Source: Alicyclobacillus_A sp963788285
GTDB lineage: Bacteria > Bacillota > Bacilli > Alicyclobacillales > Alicyclobacillaceae
Direction: 5' to 3'
Length of the DNA stretch: 64,000 nt
Assembly (NCBI GenBank): GCA_963788285.1
Contig: CAWBGB010000008.1
Coordinates: forward strand, 124,001 to 188,000
A program made the position numbers and the translations under genes. The notes below the pieces were generated by a model that saw only the letters and a list, made by a program, of their open reading frames with translations, searched no databases and was not told the DNA's origin. Shown here one piece after another: positions 9,336-17,229 of the stretch. How positions within the stretch are numbered: the stretch's first letter is position 1; every line of letters starts with the position of its first letter.

Positions 9336-9669
9336 ACTTGAAAACTCCTTTCGTACCGAAAATCAATGGATTACTACCAAATCGTTGGGATAACCGGATA
9401 CCATGAATCACGAACGAATGGACTGAAATCTTGCAAAACATATGTTGTGGATTGAAATCGCCTTTGGTGACCATTGGGATCCTTTGTCGAGGGGGTTCAG
9501 TGGGCGTTCGCATTCACGATTCAGATTTTGCCAAGACGTATATTCGTCGTCCGGCCTTCACTCTGAGAGCGTAGAGGATCGTCGTTACCTGTTTTATGAC
9601 TATGAAGGGCAACTTAGTGACAACGAGAACGTCTAACCCTACTGTGTTGGAAGGAGTCAAGTTACCAAA
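9336..9669. other. Intergenic stretch without recognisable gene
   Basis: About 330 bp between the start of the TIM-barrel gene and the end of a transporter remnant. A plus-strand frame at 9442-9636 has no ribosome site and no family similarity that I can see. The first 30 bp hold the ribosome site of the gene ending at 9335. The rest may be decayed sequence. Confidence 0.4.
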
Positions 9670-10171
9670 TTAGTTTGCATTGAGGCTAATACTCGAACAC
9701 CCTACTTCTACGACTTCATGTTTGTTGTTAAACGCCGAGAGGAAGATTACAGCAATCACTATGGCAATGCCGGCTGGAATGAACCAGAAGGTTTGCCACT
9801 GTTGCAGTGCCCTAGCCTCCTGTAGCGGTCACAGTAGAGTTGAAAATATCACCCGCAATCAACGAGCCGAAGAACATGCCAATGCCTTGAGTAAACAGGA
9901 TGAACAGGCTCTGAGCTTGCGATTTTACCTTGTCACCAGCCTGCTTTTCCGTATAGATTGAGCCAGTTACCATGAAGAAATCGTAGCAGACTCCGTGAAT
10001 GGCAATACCAATAAAAATGAGAGTGGTAATCCCTGTTGGTGCACCGATCTGCGAACAACACATACCGGACTGCCCAGGCGACCATCCCTATGAGCAACAT
10101 ATACTTAACACCTAACCGGGCACCTGCGGTAGCATACCAAGCTCCCCATACGAAGTACTCCAAAACATCAT
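9670..10171 (-). pseudogene. Remnant of an MFS transporter (nucleoside:H+ symporter-like)
   Basis: Pieces of one membrane protein appear in order in different minus frames. The N-terminal EYFVWGAWYAT comes right after a double ATG at 10171, with a one-base loss in a T run. It is fused directly to LGVKYMLLIGMVAWAVRYVLFA, which should come much later. A frame change near 10055 leads to IGIAIHGVCYDFFMVTGSIY, then TQGIGMFFGSLIAGDIF. After a further frame change near 9810 come WQTFWFIPAGIAIVIAVIFL and a natural stop. The order fits NHS-family (NupG/XapB-like) permeases of about 400 residues. At least three frameshifts and an internal deletion of several helices make it non-functional. It may once have been the uptake system for the AT-rich block. 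Confidence 0.75.
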
Positions 10172-10318
10172 CGCGGAAAGGCGAAGTACCTTGAAAACTG
10201 CCATCCTGCTTCACTCCTATAAAGATGGTGAGGCAAAATAGAAACACTTACAGAAAAAGTAAGACGTGTTCCTACCCTCACCCTCTGTCCGAGCGCAGTA
10301 TATGATTTTACGTTGGCG

Positions 10319-12067
10319 TTAATAGCCACTTAAACCAGCGGGAATCTGAGGCCATGTAAATGGTGGTAAATTCGGACTGTCATCAGGCACCAATTTATAT
10401 GAGTTGCCGCTTGGTACGTATTTTTGCGGTGTATATGTTCCTTTCAGAAACTCGTAGATAAGATCGTACAAAACACGGTTTTGTTGATAGTCTGTTAAAA
10501 CCCCTTGTGTATTCTGATACCAGGCTAGTGGTACATTTTGATTGAAATGATAGGCTAGTGCCGCATCCTGATATTGCAGATATGTGTTTGTTCCCTTCGT
10601 AGCCCCAGGATTAAAGTCCTGATACGGAAACTCCATTTCCACACCAAGCTGATAATGTTGTGCCAATTCTGCTGTCTCTGCCAGACGATTTACCGGTGCA
10701 TTGTAGAAGGCATAGTTCGGTTGCATGATGGCGACATCAAAGCCAAGTTTCCTCCAAATTTTGTAACCTGGTGCTTCAAAATAAGGAATCCAATAAAAGC
10801 GCAGATCATCCGCATGAATCAAGCGAGACGTATGCTGCAGCAATTGCACCTCACCTGGTTGGTGAACATCTACACCTTCGTTAAACCAATAAAAGCCGGC
10901 AAGTTTTAGGTTGCCGTAATGTGCGCTCTTCCATAACTTCTCAACTTGATTTATATACCATGCAACTGCCTTTTGCCGGTCTACTGCTTGACTAAAATCA
11001 AGTTGCTGTCCGTTAATGGATCCCCAATTCGTCACCGAAGGGTCAGGATACGGTATTGAGATGATGACTTTTTCTTGGTAATTCGGGTCGTGTAATGCGG
11101 CTTTCGCATGACCGACAGCTTGGTTGAGTGCGTTTAATTGAGTTGGCGTTGTTGCGTTTGGCGAACCCCCATTATGGAATATATCATCAAGCCAATTCGT
11201 CCAGTCTTGCTGAGTAGCGCTGGGCTGATCTACATTTGGCATGGCTAGAATCGTCTTAAACATCCAGTCACGAATGTGGCCTTGACGGTCGATATACGTG
11301 ATCATGGGCAGCCATTGCTGCTCTGTAACATCCCACGGGTAAATCTTTTGGTCATACTTTTGCGAAAGCCACATGTTACAAAGCAGAATTCGGTTCGCTC
11401 CACCGGTTTGGTCAGCCTTAGCATATCCTAGACTTGTCTCGATTTGATTGGGTGTCTCCCGGGGGGCTTTTGCTCCGGCCACAATTCCCCTCAATCCAAA
11501 CACTTGAATTTGATCGGAGAGTACATATGTATCCACCGGGAATTGTACCCGCACGTAACGAGCTTGGAGGTTCACACCGCTTTTCACAAAGGTCACGTTG
11601 CGAAGGGATTGGTCAGTGAGTGCTATAGGGGAATTTACGCTTGGTAGATTTTGCCAGTGAGTTCCATCTAAGGATACTGAGAAGATCACATTTTCTGGAG
11701 CATGAACATAGTCTCCCGGGTCGTTTAAAAAATCCGCAGTAAATTTGTGTACAGTGTCTGTTTGCCCAAGGTCAATCACGATGCTGCGATCGTCTTGATC
11801 TACAAATCCCACCCAGCCCTGATCGTTTGTCGATGGAGCAAGGTCTGGATTCAGGAACTTCCCGTCTGTCAATTTTCCCCCTTTGTCCGGAAACCAGCCC
11901 TGTTCATCCGCTGATAGCAATGGATCGGGTATCGGAGTTGATACGGTATATGATTTGTTTAAAGCTAAATTGGTATCTCCTTGACTTGTATCGGCAAATG
12001 CAACATGAGAGAAATTGAGTACAAGGCAGTATGATAAAGACGATACTACAAACGCAAGCTTCTTCAC
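10319..12067 (-). CDS. Secreted F5/8C domain and DUF4855 protein
   Basis: The protein has 582 residues. It starts at GTG after GGGGGAG and begins with a signal peptide (MKKLAFVVSSLSYCLVLNF, likely cut after VAFA). Residues about 30-195 form a discoidin/F5-8 type C beta-sandwich (NLALNKSYTVS, SIVIDLGQTDTVHKFTADFL, VSLDGTHWQNL, ARYVRVQFPV), usually a carbohydrate-binding module. Residues about 220-545 match DUF4855, with a TIM-barrel-like pattern (AGFYWFNEGV, RFYWIPYFEAPGY, DVAIMQPNYAF, GVEMEFPYQDF) that suggests a glycoside-hydrolase-like fold with candidate Glu residues in WFNEG and GVEMEF. It probably acts outside the cell on a polysaccharide whose sugars are handled by the surrounding enzymes. 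Catalytic activity is inferred. Confidence 0.82.
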   Translation of the reverse strand: MKKLAFVVSSLSYCLVLNFSHVAFADTSQGDTNLALNKSYTVSTPIPDPLLSADEQGWFPDKGGKLTDGKFLNPDLAPSTNDQGWVGFVDQDDRSIVIDLGQTDTVHKFTADFLNDPGDYVHAPENVIFSVSLDGTHWQNLPSVNSPIALTDQSLRNVTFVKSGVNLQARYVRVQFPVDTYVLSDQIQVFGLRGIVAGAKAPRETPNQIETSLGYAKADQTGGANRILLCNMWLSQKYDQKIYPWDVTEQQWLPMITYIDRQGHIRDWMFKTILAMPNVDQPSATQQDWTNWLDDIFHNGGSPNATTPTQLNALNQAVGHAKAALHDPNYQEKVIISIPYPDPSVTNWGSINGQQLDFSQAVDRQKAVAWYINQVEKLWKSAHYGNLKLAGFYWFNEGVDVHQPGEVQLLQHTSRLIHADDLRFYWIPYFEAPGYKIWRKLGFDVAIMQPNYAFYNAPVNRLAETAELAQHYQLGVEMEFPYQDFNPGATKGTNTYLQYQDAALAYHFNQNVPLAWYQNTQGVLTDYQQNRVLYDLIYEFLKGTYTPQKYVPSGNSYKLVPDDSPNLPPFTWPQIPAGLSGY

Positions 12068-12151
12068 ACAAACTCCCCCAATTATCTTAGACAGAGTTTC
12101 ACCATGAGCCTTTTGGTGTTTGAGGTCCTATGGTCACGGCAACGCACTTCG

Positions 12152-13204
12152 TCAACCGAACACGACTTCGCGCCGCTGCTCTGCACTCGCAACAATGGCA
12201 GTCAGGATTTCCACAATCGAGACACCTTGTTCCACGGGGATCAGGGGTTGCGTGCGGGTCTTTACCGCTTCCACGAAGTGATTGATCTCTGCCTCATACG
12301 GATCATTCCGTTCAATGGCCGGGCTTGAGTCCAGGAAGATGTCGTTTCTCTCCGTGTAATAGGTGAGCGGATCCAGCGACACACCTCCCTTTGTTCCGTA
12401 CAAGTCAACCTTCAGGTTATCATCCTGGGGCCCGTTCAACGCCCAGCTGACTTCCAATTGCAGGACAAGTCCGTTTTTGAATCGAATATAGGCGCTCGCG
12501 TAATCCTCCACGTCGAACACGCCATTATCCTGATTGGCCGCGTCCGAGGAGCGCCAACGCGACGACATGGCCGTCTTGTAGCGGCCAATGCCCGTTACCA
12601 GGTGGCCGGATACCGTCTCCGGTACCGGCATGCCCGCCAGCCACCATGCCAAATCGAGCACATGTACACCGATGTCCATCAACGGCCCACCGCCCGATAC
12701 AGAGCGGTTGGTGAACCAACCAGCGGGCGTACCACGACGTCGCAAAATTTGTGCCCGTGCTGCGTAAACGTCACCCAGATCGCCGGCTTCAACAAACCGC
12801 TTCAACGCTTGCGCATCATTGCGGAACCGATGCGTCATTCCCACCATGCAAATGCGGCCGTGCTTAATGGCCGCATCCGCCAGTTGACGCGCTGCCGCCA
12901 GGTCTGTCGCCAGCGGCTTCTCGACAAGCACATCCGCGCCGTGGTCAAACGCCATGAGCGCCAGCGGCACGTGGCTGTTGTTGGCCGTGCAGATGCTGAC
13001 GGCGTCGAGCCGCTCGGAATCGAACATGTCGGTGGGGTCCGCATACCAACGGGCCGCGCTGAATTCTGCCGCCGCCTTTTCGGCTCGCGTTGGATCGACA
13101 TCGGCCACAGCGACCAACTCTACCTCCGGATGATTTTGATAATGCGGCAAGTGCCCAACGCAGGCAATCGATCCCGTTCCAATGACGCCAACTCTCACAG
13201 TCAT
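12152..13204 (-). CDS. Gfo/Idh/MocA family oxidoreductase
   Basis: The protein has 350 residues and starts MTVRVGVIGTGSIACVGH. The ATG at 13204 follows GGAGG by 8 bp. An open frame extends further upstream to 13324 but overlaps the nanE coding sequence. Motifs are VLVEKPLATDL near 97 and GGGPLMDIGVHVLDLAWWLAG near 168. The loop RRRGTPAGWFTNRSVSGG matches the product of 4070-5116, so the two are paralogues. NAD(P)-dependent oxidation or reduction of a sugar is predicted. It lies 26 bp after nanE, probably in the same transcript, which hints at an amino-sugar-related substrate. Confidence 0.88.
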   Translation of the reverse strand: MTVRVGVIGTGSIACVGHLPHYQNHPEVELVAVADVDPTRAEKAAAEFSAARWYADPTDMFDSERLDAVSICTANNSHVPLALMAFDHGADVLVEKPLATDLAAARQLADAAIKHGRICMVGMTHRFRNDAQALKRFVEAGDLGDVYAARAQILRRRGTPAGWFTNRSVSGGGPLMDIGVHVLDLAWWLAGMPVPETVSGHLVTGIGRYKTAMSSRWRSSDAANQDNGVFDVEDYASAYIRFKNGLVLQLEVSWALNGPQDDNLKVDLYGTKGGVSLDPLTYYTERNDIFLDSSPAIERNDPYEAEINHFVEAVKTRTQPLIPVEQGVSIVEILTAIVASAEQRREVVFG

Positions 13205-13230
13205 GCATGCTACCTCCTGAAAATTCGGAT

Positions 13231-13932
13231 TTATCGACCCAGCGCTTTCCGAATCTCTTCCACAAAATCCCGTGTAATGTCCTGTGGCCGTGTGATGGCA
13301 GAGCCGACGACGACGGCCCAGCACCCCAGCTCGATACAGGCTTTCGCCTCCTCGGGGCGGCGGATACGGCCCTCCGCGACCACCGAAACCGTAAGAGTTT
13401 TCACAAGGTTGGCCACCAGCTCCAAGTCTGGACCCGCAGATGAACGACTGTACGCGGTGTATCCGGCCATGGTGGAAGCCACGACATCCGCCCCGGACTG
13501 TTCCGCTACGACGCCCTCCTCTAGGGTGGAGATATCCGCCATAAGGACAATATCGGTGAACTCGCGCTTGACCCGCTCCAGAAACGCCGACGAGGACAGG
13601 TTACCGGGTCGCGTGCGCATCGTCGCGTCCACCGCCACGATGTCGGCGCCAGCCTCCACCACCTCTTCAACTTCGCGTAGCGTGGTGGTGATATAGACCT
13701 CCGAGTCTTCGTAGACACGTTTGACAATCCCAATCACCGGCAATCCGGTGCCTGCTTTGATCCGGCGGATGTCCTCAGCGCCATTCGCCCGAATGCCTGC
13801 AGCGCCCCCCATCTTCGCTGCCAGCGCCATCTTGATCATTATGTCTGCTCCATACAGCGGTTCTCCCTCCAACGCCTGGCATGATACAATGAGCCCGCCT
13901 CGGATCCGTTCCAATACCAATTGTTTGTTCAT
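13231..13932 (-). CDS. nanE: Putative N-acetylmannosamine-6-phosphate 2-epimerase
   Basis: This 233-residue (beta/alpha)8 protein is of normal NanE length. NanE converts ManNAc-6-P to GlcNAc-6-P in sialic acid and ManNAc breakdown. Family segments are GGLIVSCQALEGEPLYG at the N-terminus, AGIRANGAEDIRRIK near 45, VIGIVKRVYEDSEVYITTT near 66, GADIVAVDATMRTRP near 94, MADISTLEEG near 130, TMAGYT near 153 and VVAEGRIRRPEEA near 185. The catalytic Lys of IVKR is present. No nanA, nagA or nagB is visible nearby, so the epimerase may feed ManNAc-6-P from another kinase or act on a related sugar phosphate. The start has GGGAG upstream. Confidence 0.9.
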   Translation of the reverse strand: MNKQLVLERIRGGLIVSCQALEGEPLYGADIMIKMALAAKMGGAAGIRANGAEDIRRIKAGTGLPVIGIVKRVYEDSEVYITTTLREVEEVVEAGADIVAVDATMRTRPGNLSSSAFLERVKREFTDIVLMADISTLEEGVVAEQSGADVVASTMAGYTAYSRSSAGPDLELVANLVKTLTVSVVAEGRIRRPEEAKACIELGCWAVVVGSAITRPQDITRDFVEEIRKALGR

Positions 13933-14165
13933 AGACTCCCACCAGACATGTTTTGGTGTTCAAATCCTTTCAGTTGCCGTTGACACACCAACCTTGCTCT
14001 AGACTATTCGTCAGAAAATAAAAAATATCCTTTCTTTTTATCTAGAATGGTGGAATAATTTTTTATAAGGACGCCGGTCCGGCAGTTCCAAGCTCCACAC
14101 TGTTCCGGCCATACGGCCGTCTGTCGGCCGAAAGGCGACTTGAACGAGAAAGGAAGGTAAAGTTC

Positions 14166-14993
14166 ATGGCATCTCAGTCCGGACGTATTGCAGTGTTCTC
14201 CGACATGCACTTTATGGCTTGGCAGCAGACGCTCGCCCCTGTGGAGTGGGTACCGGACTTGGAACGCGCCCTGCAGGACGCCGCGCACCAGTCCCCCGAC
14301 ATCTTCGTCTGCAACGGGGATCTGACCAACGGTAAGGATCGCGACTACGACTTGGCCATGAGCGCCATTCGCCGCCACTGTGGCCGACCGAAACACTATT
14401 TCACGATGGGCAACCATGAATATTACGGGTTCTACGAGGATGCCGATTTCAGTGATGCCCTTGCGCAACAGCGATTTCTACACCATACCGACATGCCCAA
14501 CACCCACTTTGAAGTGCGCCACTTCGGGCTGTCGCTCTTATTCCTGTCGACCGACGGTTACCGGCCGGATTGGCAGGACGCCGGAGTCCTCCACCCGACT
14601 ACGCTGCAGTGGCTTGAACAACGACTCCTCCACGCACCGGCCGGGCCCGTCCTGGTCTGGTTCCATCAACCCGTCAACGGCACCGTCGCCGATTCTACCA
14701 ACACCTGCATGCAGTCTGACGAACTGCGCTCCATCCTGCGCAAGCGGCCGGGTGTGTTGTTCCTGAGCGGACACACCCACCGCCGCATGGACCGCAAAGA
14801 CCAGCTCGTGTGCCAAGATGGCACCTTGTTCGTCGGCGGCGGCTGCGCATTCGGCGACACCCCCCAGTCCCGTTGGTTAGACATCGGTTCGACAGGTATT
14901 GTGCTCCGCATACGCGATCACCGGGACGAACGGTGGCTCGATGACTGGACGCGGACGGTGCGTTTCCATGGCGGCCGCTGGAGCGCCCATTGA
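14166..14993 (+). CDS. Calcineurin-like metallophosphoesterase
   Basis: This 275-residue protein carries the complete metallophosphoesterase signature: FSDMHF near residue 11 (Asp and His ligands), CNGDLTNG near 50, TMGNHEYYG near 80, WFHQPVNG near 161 and LSGHTHRRMD near 198. It is a two-metal hydrolase, and possible substrates include nucleotides, phosphodiesters and sugar phosphates. It is the only plus-strand gene in the sugar region and is divergent from nanE. A GGAAGG site lies about 9 bp before the ATG. A TTGACA hexamer near 13979 could belong to its promoter, but no clear -10 box follows. No signal peptide, so probably cytoplasmic. Confidence 0.87.
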   Translation: MASQSGRIAVFSDMHFMAWQQTLAPVEWVPDLERALQDAAHQSPDIFVCNGDLTNGKDRDYDLAMSAIRRHCGRPKHYFTMGNHEYYGFYEDADFSDALAQQRFLHHTDMPNTHFEVRHFGLSLLFLSTDGYRPDWQDAGVLHPTTLQWLEQRLLHAPAGPVLVWFHQPVNGTVADSTNTCMQSDELRSILRKRPGVLFLSGHTHRRMDRKDQLVCQDGTLFVGGGCAFGDTPQSRWLDIGSTGIVLRIRDHRDERWLDDWTRTVRFHGGRWSAH

Positions 14994-15048
14994 CGCTCTG
15001 TCGCCTGAAGGCGCGCGGTCATGGAAGAGGAGATGACCGCGTCCGGGT

Positions 15049-16071
15049 CTACAGGAAGACCTCGCGACCAGTCCGGGACGATTCGTAGATGGCCAGAATG
15101 ATGTCCACCGCTTTGCGCGCCTCTTCGCCAGGCACGAGCGGTTCTCCATCCTCCACAATCGCCTGCGCCATGTCTTCCACGAAGTGGTAGTGGCCATAAG
15201 AACCGACTCCCGAAATGGACGGTGTATCGACTGTGCCGGGGGCCGCCTCGCTACCCTGTACGCACCACTCGAGGAGCCCGCTGTCGTCAAACACGACGGT
15301 CCCGCGTTCACCATGAATCTCAAAGCGAGTGTTGCGCTCTGGGTATACCGTCGTCGCCGCTTCGATGACCCCCAGGGCGCCGTTTGGGTAGCGGACGACC
15401 GCCACCGCCGTGTCCTCCACCTCAATGCAACGAGCGAGCGCCGCTGCTTTCCCAAATACGGACACGACCCCGCCAGCCAGCCATTGAATCATGTCGACGC
15501 CATGGACGCCCTGGTTCATTAAGGCGCCACCCCCGTCCATCGCCCAGGTGCCACGCCAGCCAGCACTGTCGTAGTACGCCTGATGGCGATAGTACTTGAG
15601 TGAAGCGTCACACAACACAAGCTTGCCAAGTTCGCCGCGGTCGATAGCGCGTTTGACCTGCTCGGCAAGCGGCAAGGCGCGCCGCTGGTACACGGCCCCG
15701 AGCTTGACCCCGGTGCGGTGGCAGGCTTCAATCATCGCGGTCATCCGCTCTGCGCGGATTTCTAACGGCTTTTCGCAAAGTACATGCTTTCGGGTTTCTG
15801 CTGCCGCCAATACAATGTCCCCGTGCATGCCGCTCGGAGTACACACACATACAGCATCGACATCCCGGTCGGCCAAAAGCTCACGGTAATCCGTGTAGAC
15901 GCGGGGCGCACCGTGTTCCACAGCAAATCGACTTGCGCGATCTCGGTCTACATCCGCGACAGCAACCAATTCCGTCATTGGGCATGCCTTGAGCGCTTCT
16001 GCGTGCAGTTCTGACACCACACCGCAGCCAACGATGCCAAACCGAACCCTCTCCCGCGGGTACTTCGCCAT
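15049..16071 (-). CDS. Gfo/Idh/MocA family oxidoreductase
   Basis: The protein has 340 residues, with the N-terminal Rossmann motif FGIVGCGVVSELH, VLCEKPLEIRAER near 98, AYYDSAGWRGTWAMDGGG near 168 followed by MNQGVHGVDMIQWLAG near 190. The NQGVHGVDM type matches 6376-7569 in a GC-richer version. It is an NAD(P)-dependent sugar dehydrogenase of unknown substrate. It is the last gene of the series ABC transporter - GNAT - enolase-superfamily enzyme - dehydrogenase, 27 bp after the previous gene, so it is most likely cotranscribed with the importer. Confidence 0.88.
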   Translation of the reverse strand: MAKYPRERVRFGIVGCGVVSELHAEALKACPMTELVAVADVDRDRASRFAVEHGAPRVYTDYRELLADRDVDAVCVCTPSGMHGDIVLAAAETRKHVLCEKPLEIRAERMTAMIEACHRTGVKLGAVYQRRALPLAEQVKRAIDRGELGKLVLCDASLKYYRHQAYYDSAGWRGTWAMDGGGALMNQGVHGVDMIQWLAGGVVSVFGKAAALARCIEVEDTAVAVVRYPNGALGVIEAATTVYPERNTRFEIHGERGTVVFDDSGLLEWCVQGSEAAPGTVDTPSISGVGSYGHYHFVEDMAQAIVEDGEPLVPGEEARKAVDIILAIYESSRTGREVFL

Positions 16072-16098
16072 ATTGCGTCTGCCCCCAATCCAAGTTCG

Positions 16099-17229
16099 TT
16101 ACATCGGTTCCGGCGCCACCGCAAAGTGCCGCAACCGTTCCATAACCACTGTGCAGCCAAGACCCTCGCCCTCCGGCAATTGCGCTGATCCGTCCAGCAC
16201 AACTGGCTTTCGGTCAATCGGATCATCCGCGAGGAAGAATGGGCCGTTGAGATCCACCGGGTCTTCCATCCCTAGCGCGTGAAACAACTGTGCGCTGGCA
16301 ACCAGGCCCAGGCTAGACTCGGTCAATCCGCCACCCAGCAGACCAAGCCCGGCCTCCCGGGCCAGTTCGCCACACAGCCTGGCACGCGTGAGGCCGCCCA
16401 TTTTTGTCAACTTCACGACCACTGCGTCGCACGCTTCTAGGCGAATCGCTTGCAACATCATGGTCGCGTCCCAAATGCCTTCGTCTAAAGCCACCGGGAC
16501 GTCCACGTTACGCCGCAGTTCGGCATGGCCGAGCCAATCCAATGCGGCCAGCGGTTGTTCGAACACACTGACGCCAAGGCGGCTCAGCCGCCGCGCCATC
16601 GTGATGGCCTCGGGCAGTGTGTATCCCCGGTTGGCGTCAACGCGGAAGAACAGGCCTTTCGCGTACGGGGCCACGGCTTCCAGCAGAGCTTCGTCCACCT
16701 TCAATCCAAACCCGATTTTCAAGTCGATTCCCTGATATCTAGCTTCCCTGGCGGCTTTCGCCTTCGCTTCCGCATCGGCCGCATCCTTGGTGCTGATGAG
16801 GTAAGACAAGCGGATGGCGGGCTTCGGTGCAGTCCCCCACACCGTACACAAGGGAACATGCTGGTGCCGCGCGAGAAGGTCGTGTACCGCAGTGTCGATG
16901 GCCGCTTTTGCAATCGGCTGCCCACCTCCGGGGCCCGGCGCAATCTCCGCGTCCATGGCACGTAGAAGTTCCGTGCTTGAGATGGATTTACCTAACAACG
17001 CGGGGGCTAAATAGCGACGAATCGTGGTCACTACTGATTCCAGCGTCTCATAGCTCCAGCGCGGACTCGGCCGCGCTTCTCCCCAGCCGACGCTGCCGTC
17101 GCTCGCCGTGATTCGAACATACACGTGCGGTGCGCCAGACGCCATGTCGCCCACCATGCCGCCAGAAATCGCGAACGCCTGGCGCAGCGGCAGGCGAACC
17201 GGAAACACTTCAATGGCTGCAATCTTCAA
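16099..17229 (-). CDS. Mandelate racemase/muconate lactonizing enzyme family (enolase superfamily)
   Basis: The protein has 376 residues and starts at TTG overlapping the stop of the upstream gene (TTGA), with GGGGGAG before it. Metal ligands are visible as RVDANRGY near 198, VFEQPL near 223 and ALDEGIWD near 248. The C-terminal Lys of VVKLTKMGGLT near 268 is the expected acid/base of the muconate-lactonizing group. On the opposite face the usual KxK reads DLKIGFG, so only one Lys of the pair is obvious. Members abstract a proton alpha to a carboxylate (cycloisomerases, dehydratases, epimerases). Here it may act on a sugar acid or an imported compound. Substrate unknown. Confidence 0.83.
   Translation of the reverse strand: MKIAAIEVFPVRLPLRQAFAISGGMVGDMASGAPHVYVRITASDGSVGWGEARPSPRWSYETLESVVTTIRRYLAPALLGKSISSTELLRAMDAEIAPGPGGGQPIAKAAIDTAVHDLLARHQHVPLCTVWGTAPKPAIRLSYLISTKDAADAEAKAKAAREARYQGIDLKIGFGLKVDEALLEAVAPYAKGLFFRVDANRGYTLPEAITMARRLSRLGVSVFEQPLAALDWLGHAELRRNVDVPVALDEGIWDATMMLQAIRLEACDAVVVKLTKMGGLTRARLCGELAREAGLGLLGGGLTESSLGLVASAQLFHALGMEDPVDLNGPFFLADDPIDRKPVVLDGSAQLPEGEGLGCTVVMERLRHFAVAPEPM

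Noticed and set aside
9442..9636. Plus-strand frame of 64 codons in the gap before the transporter remnant
   Set aside because: No ribosome site, no start context and no similarity.
12458..13696. Open frame of 412 codons on the plus strand
   Set aside because: It is antisense to the oxidoreductase and nanE genes, has no family similarity, and its composition reflects the GC-rich codons of the real genes.
14004..14468. Minus-strand frame of 154 codons overlapping the metallophosphoesterase
   Set aside because: Overlaps a gene with complete catalytic motifs and has no recognisable similarity.
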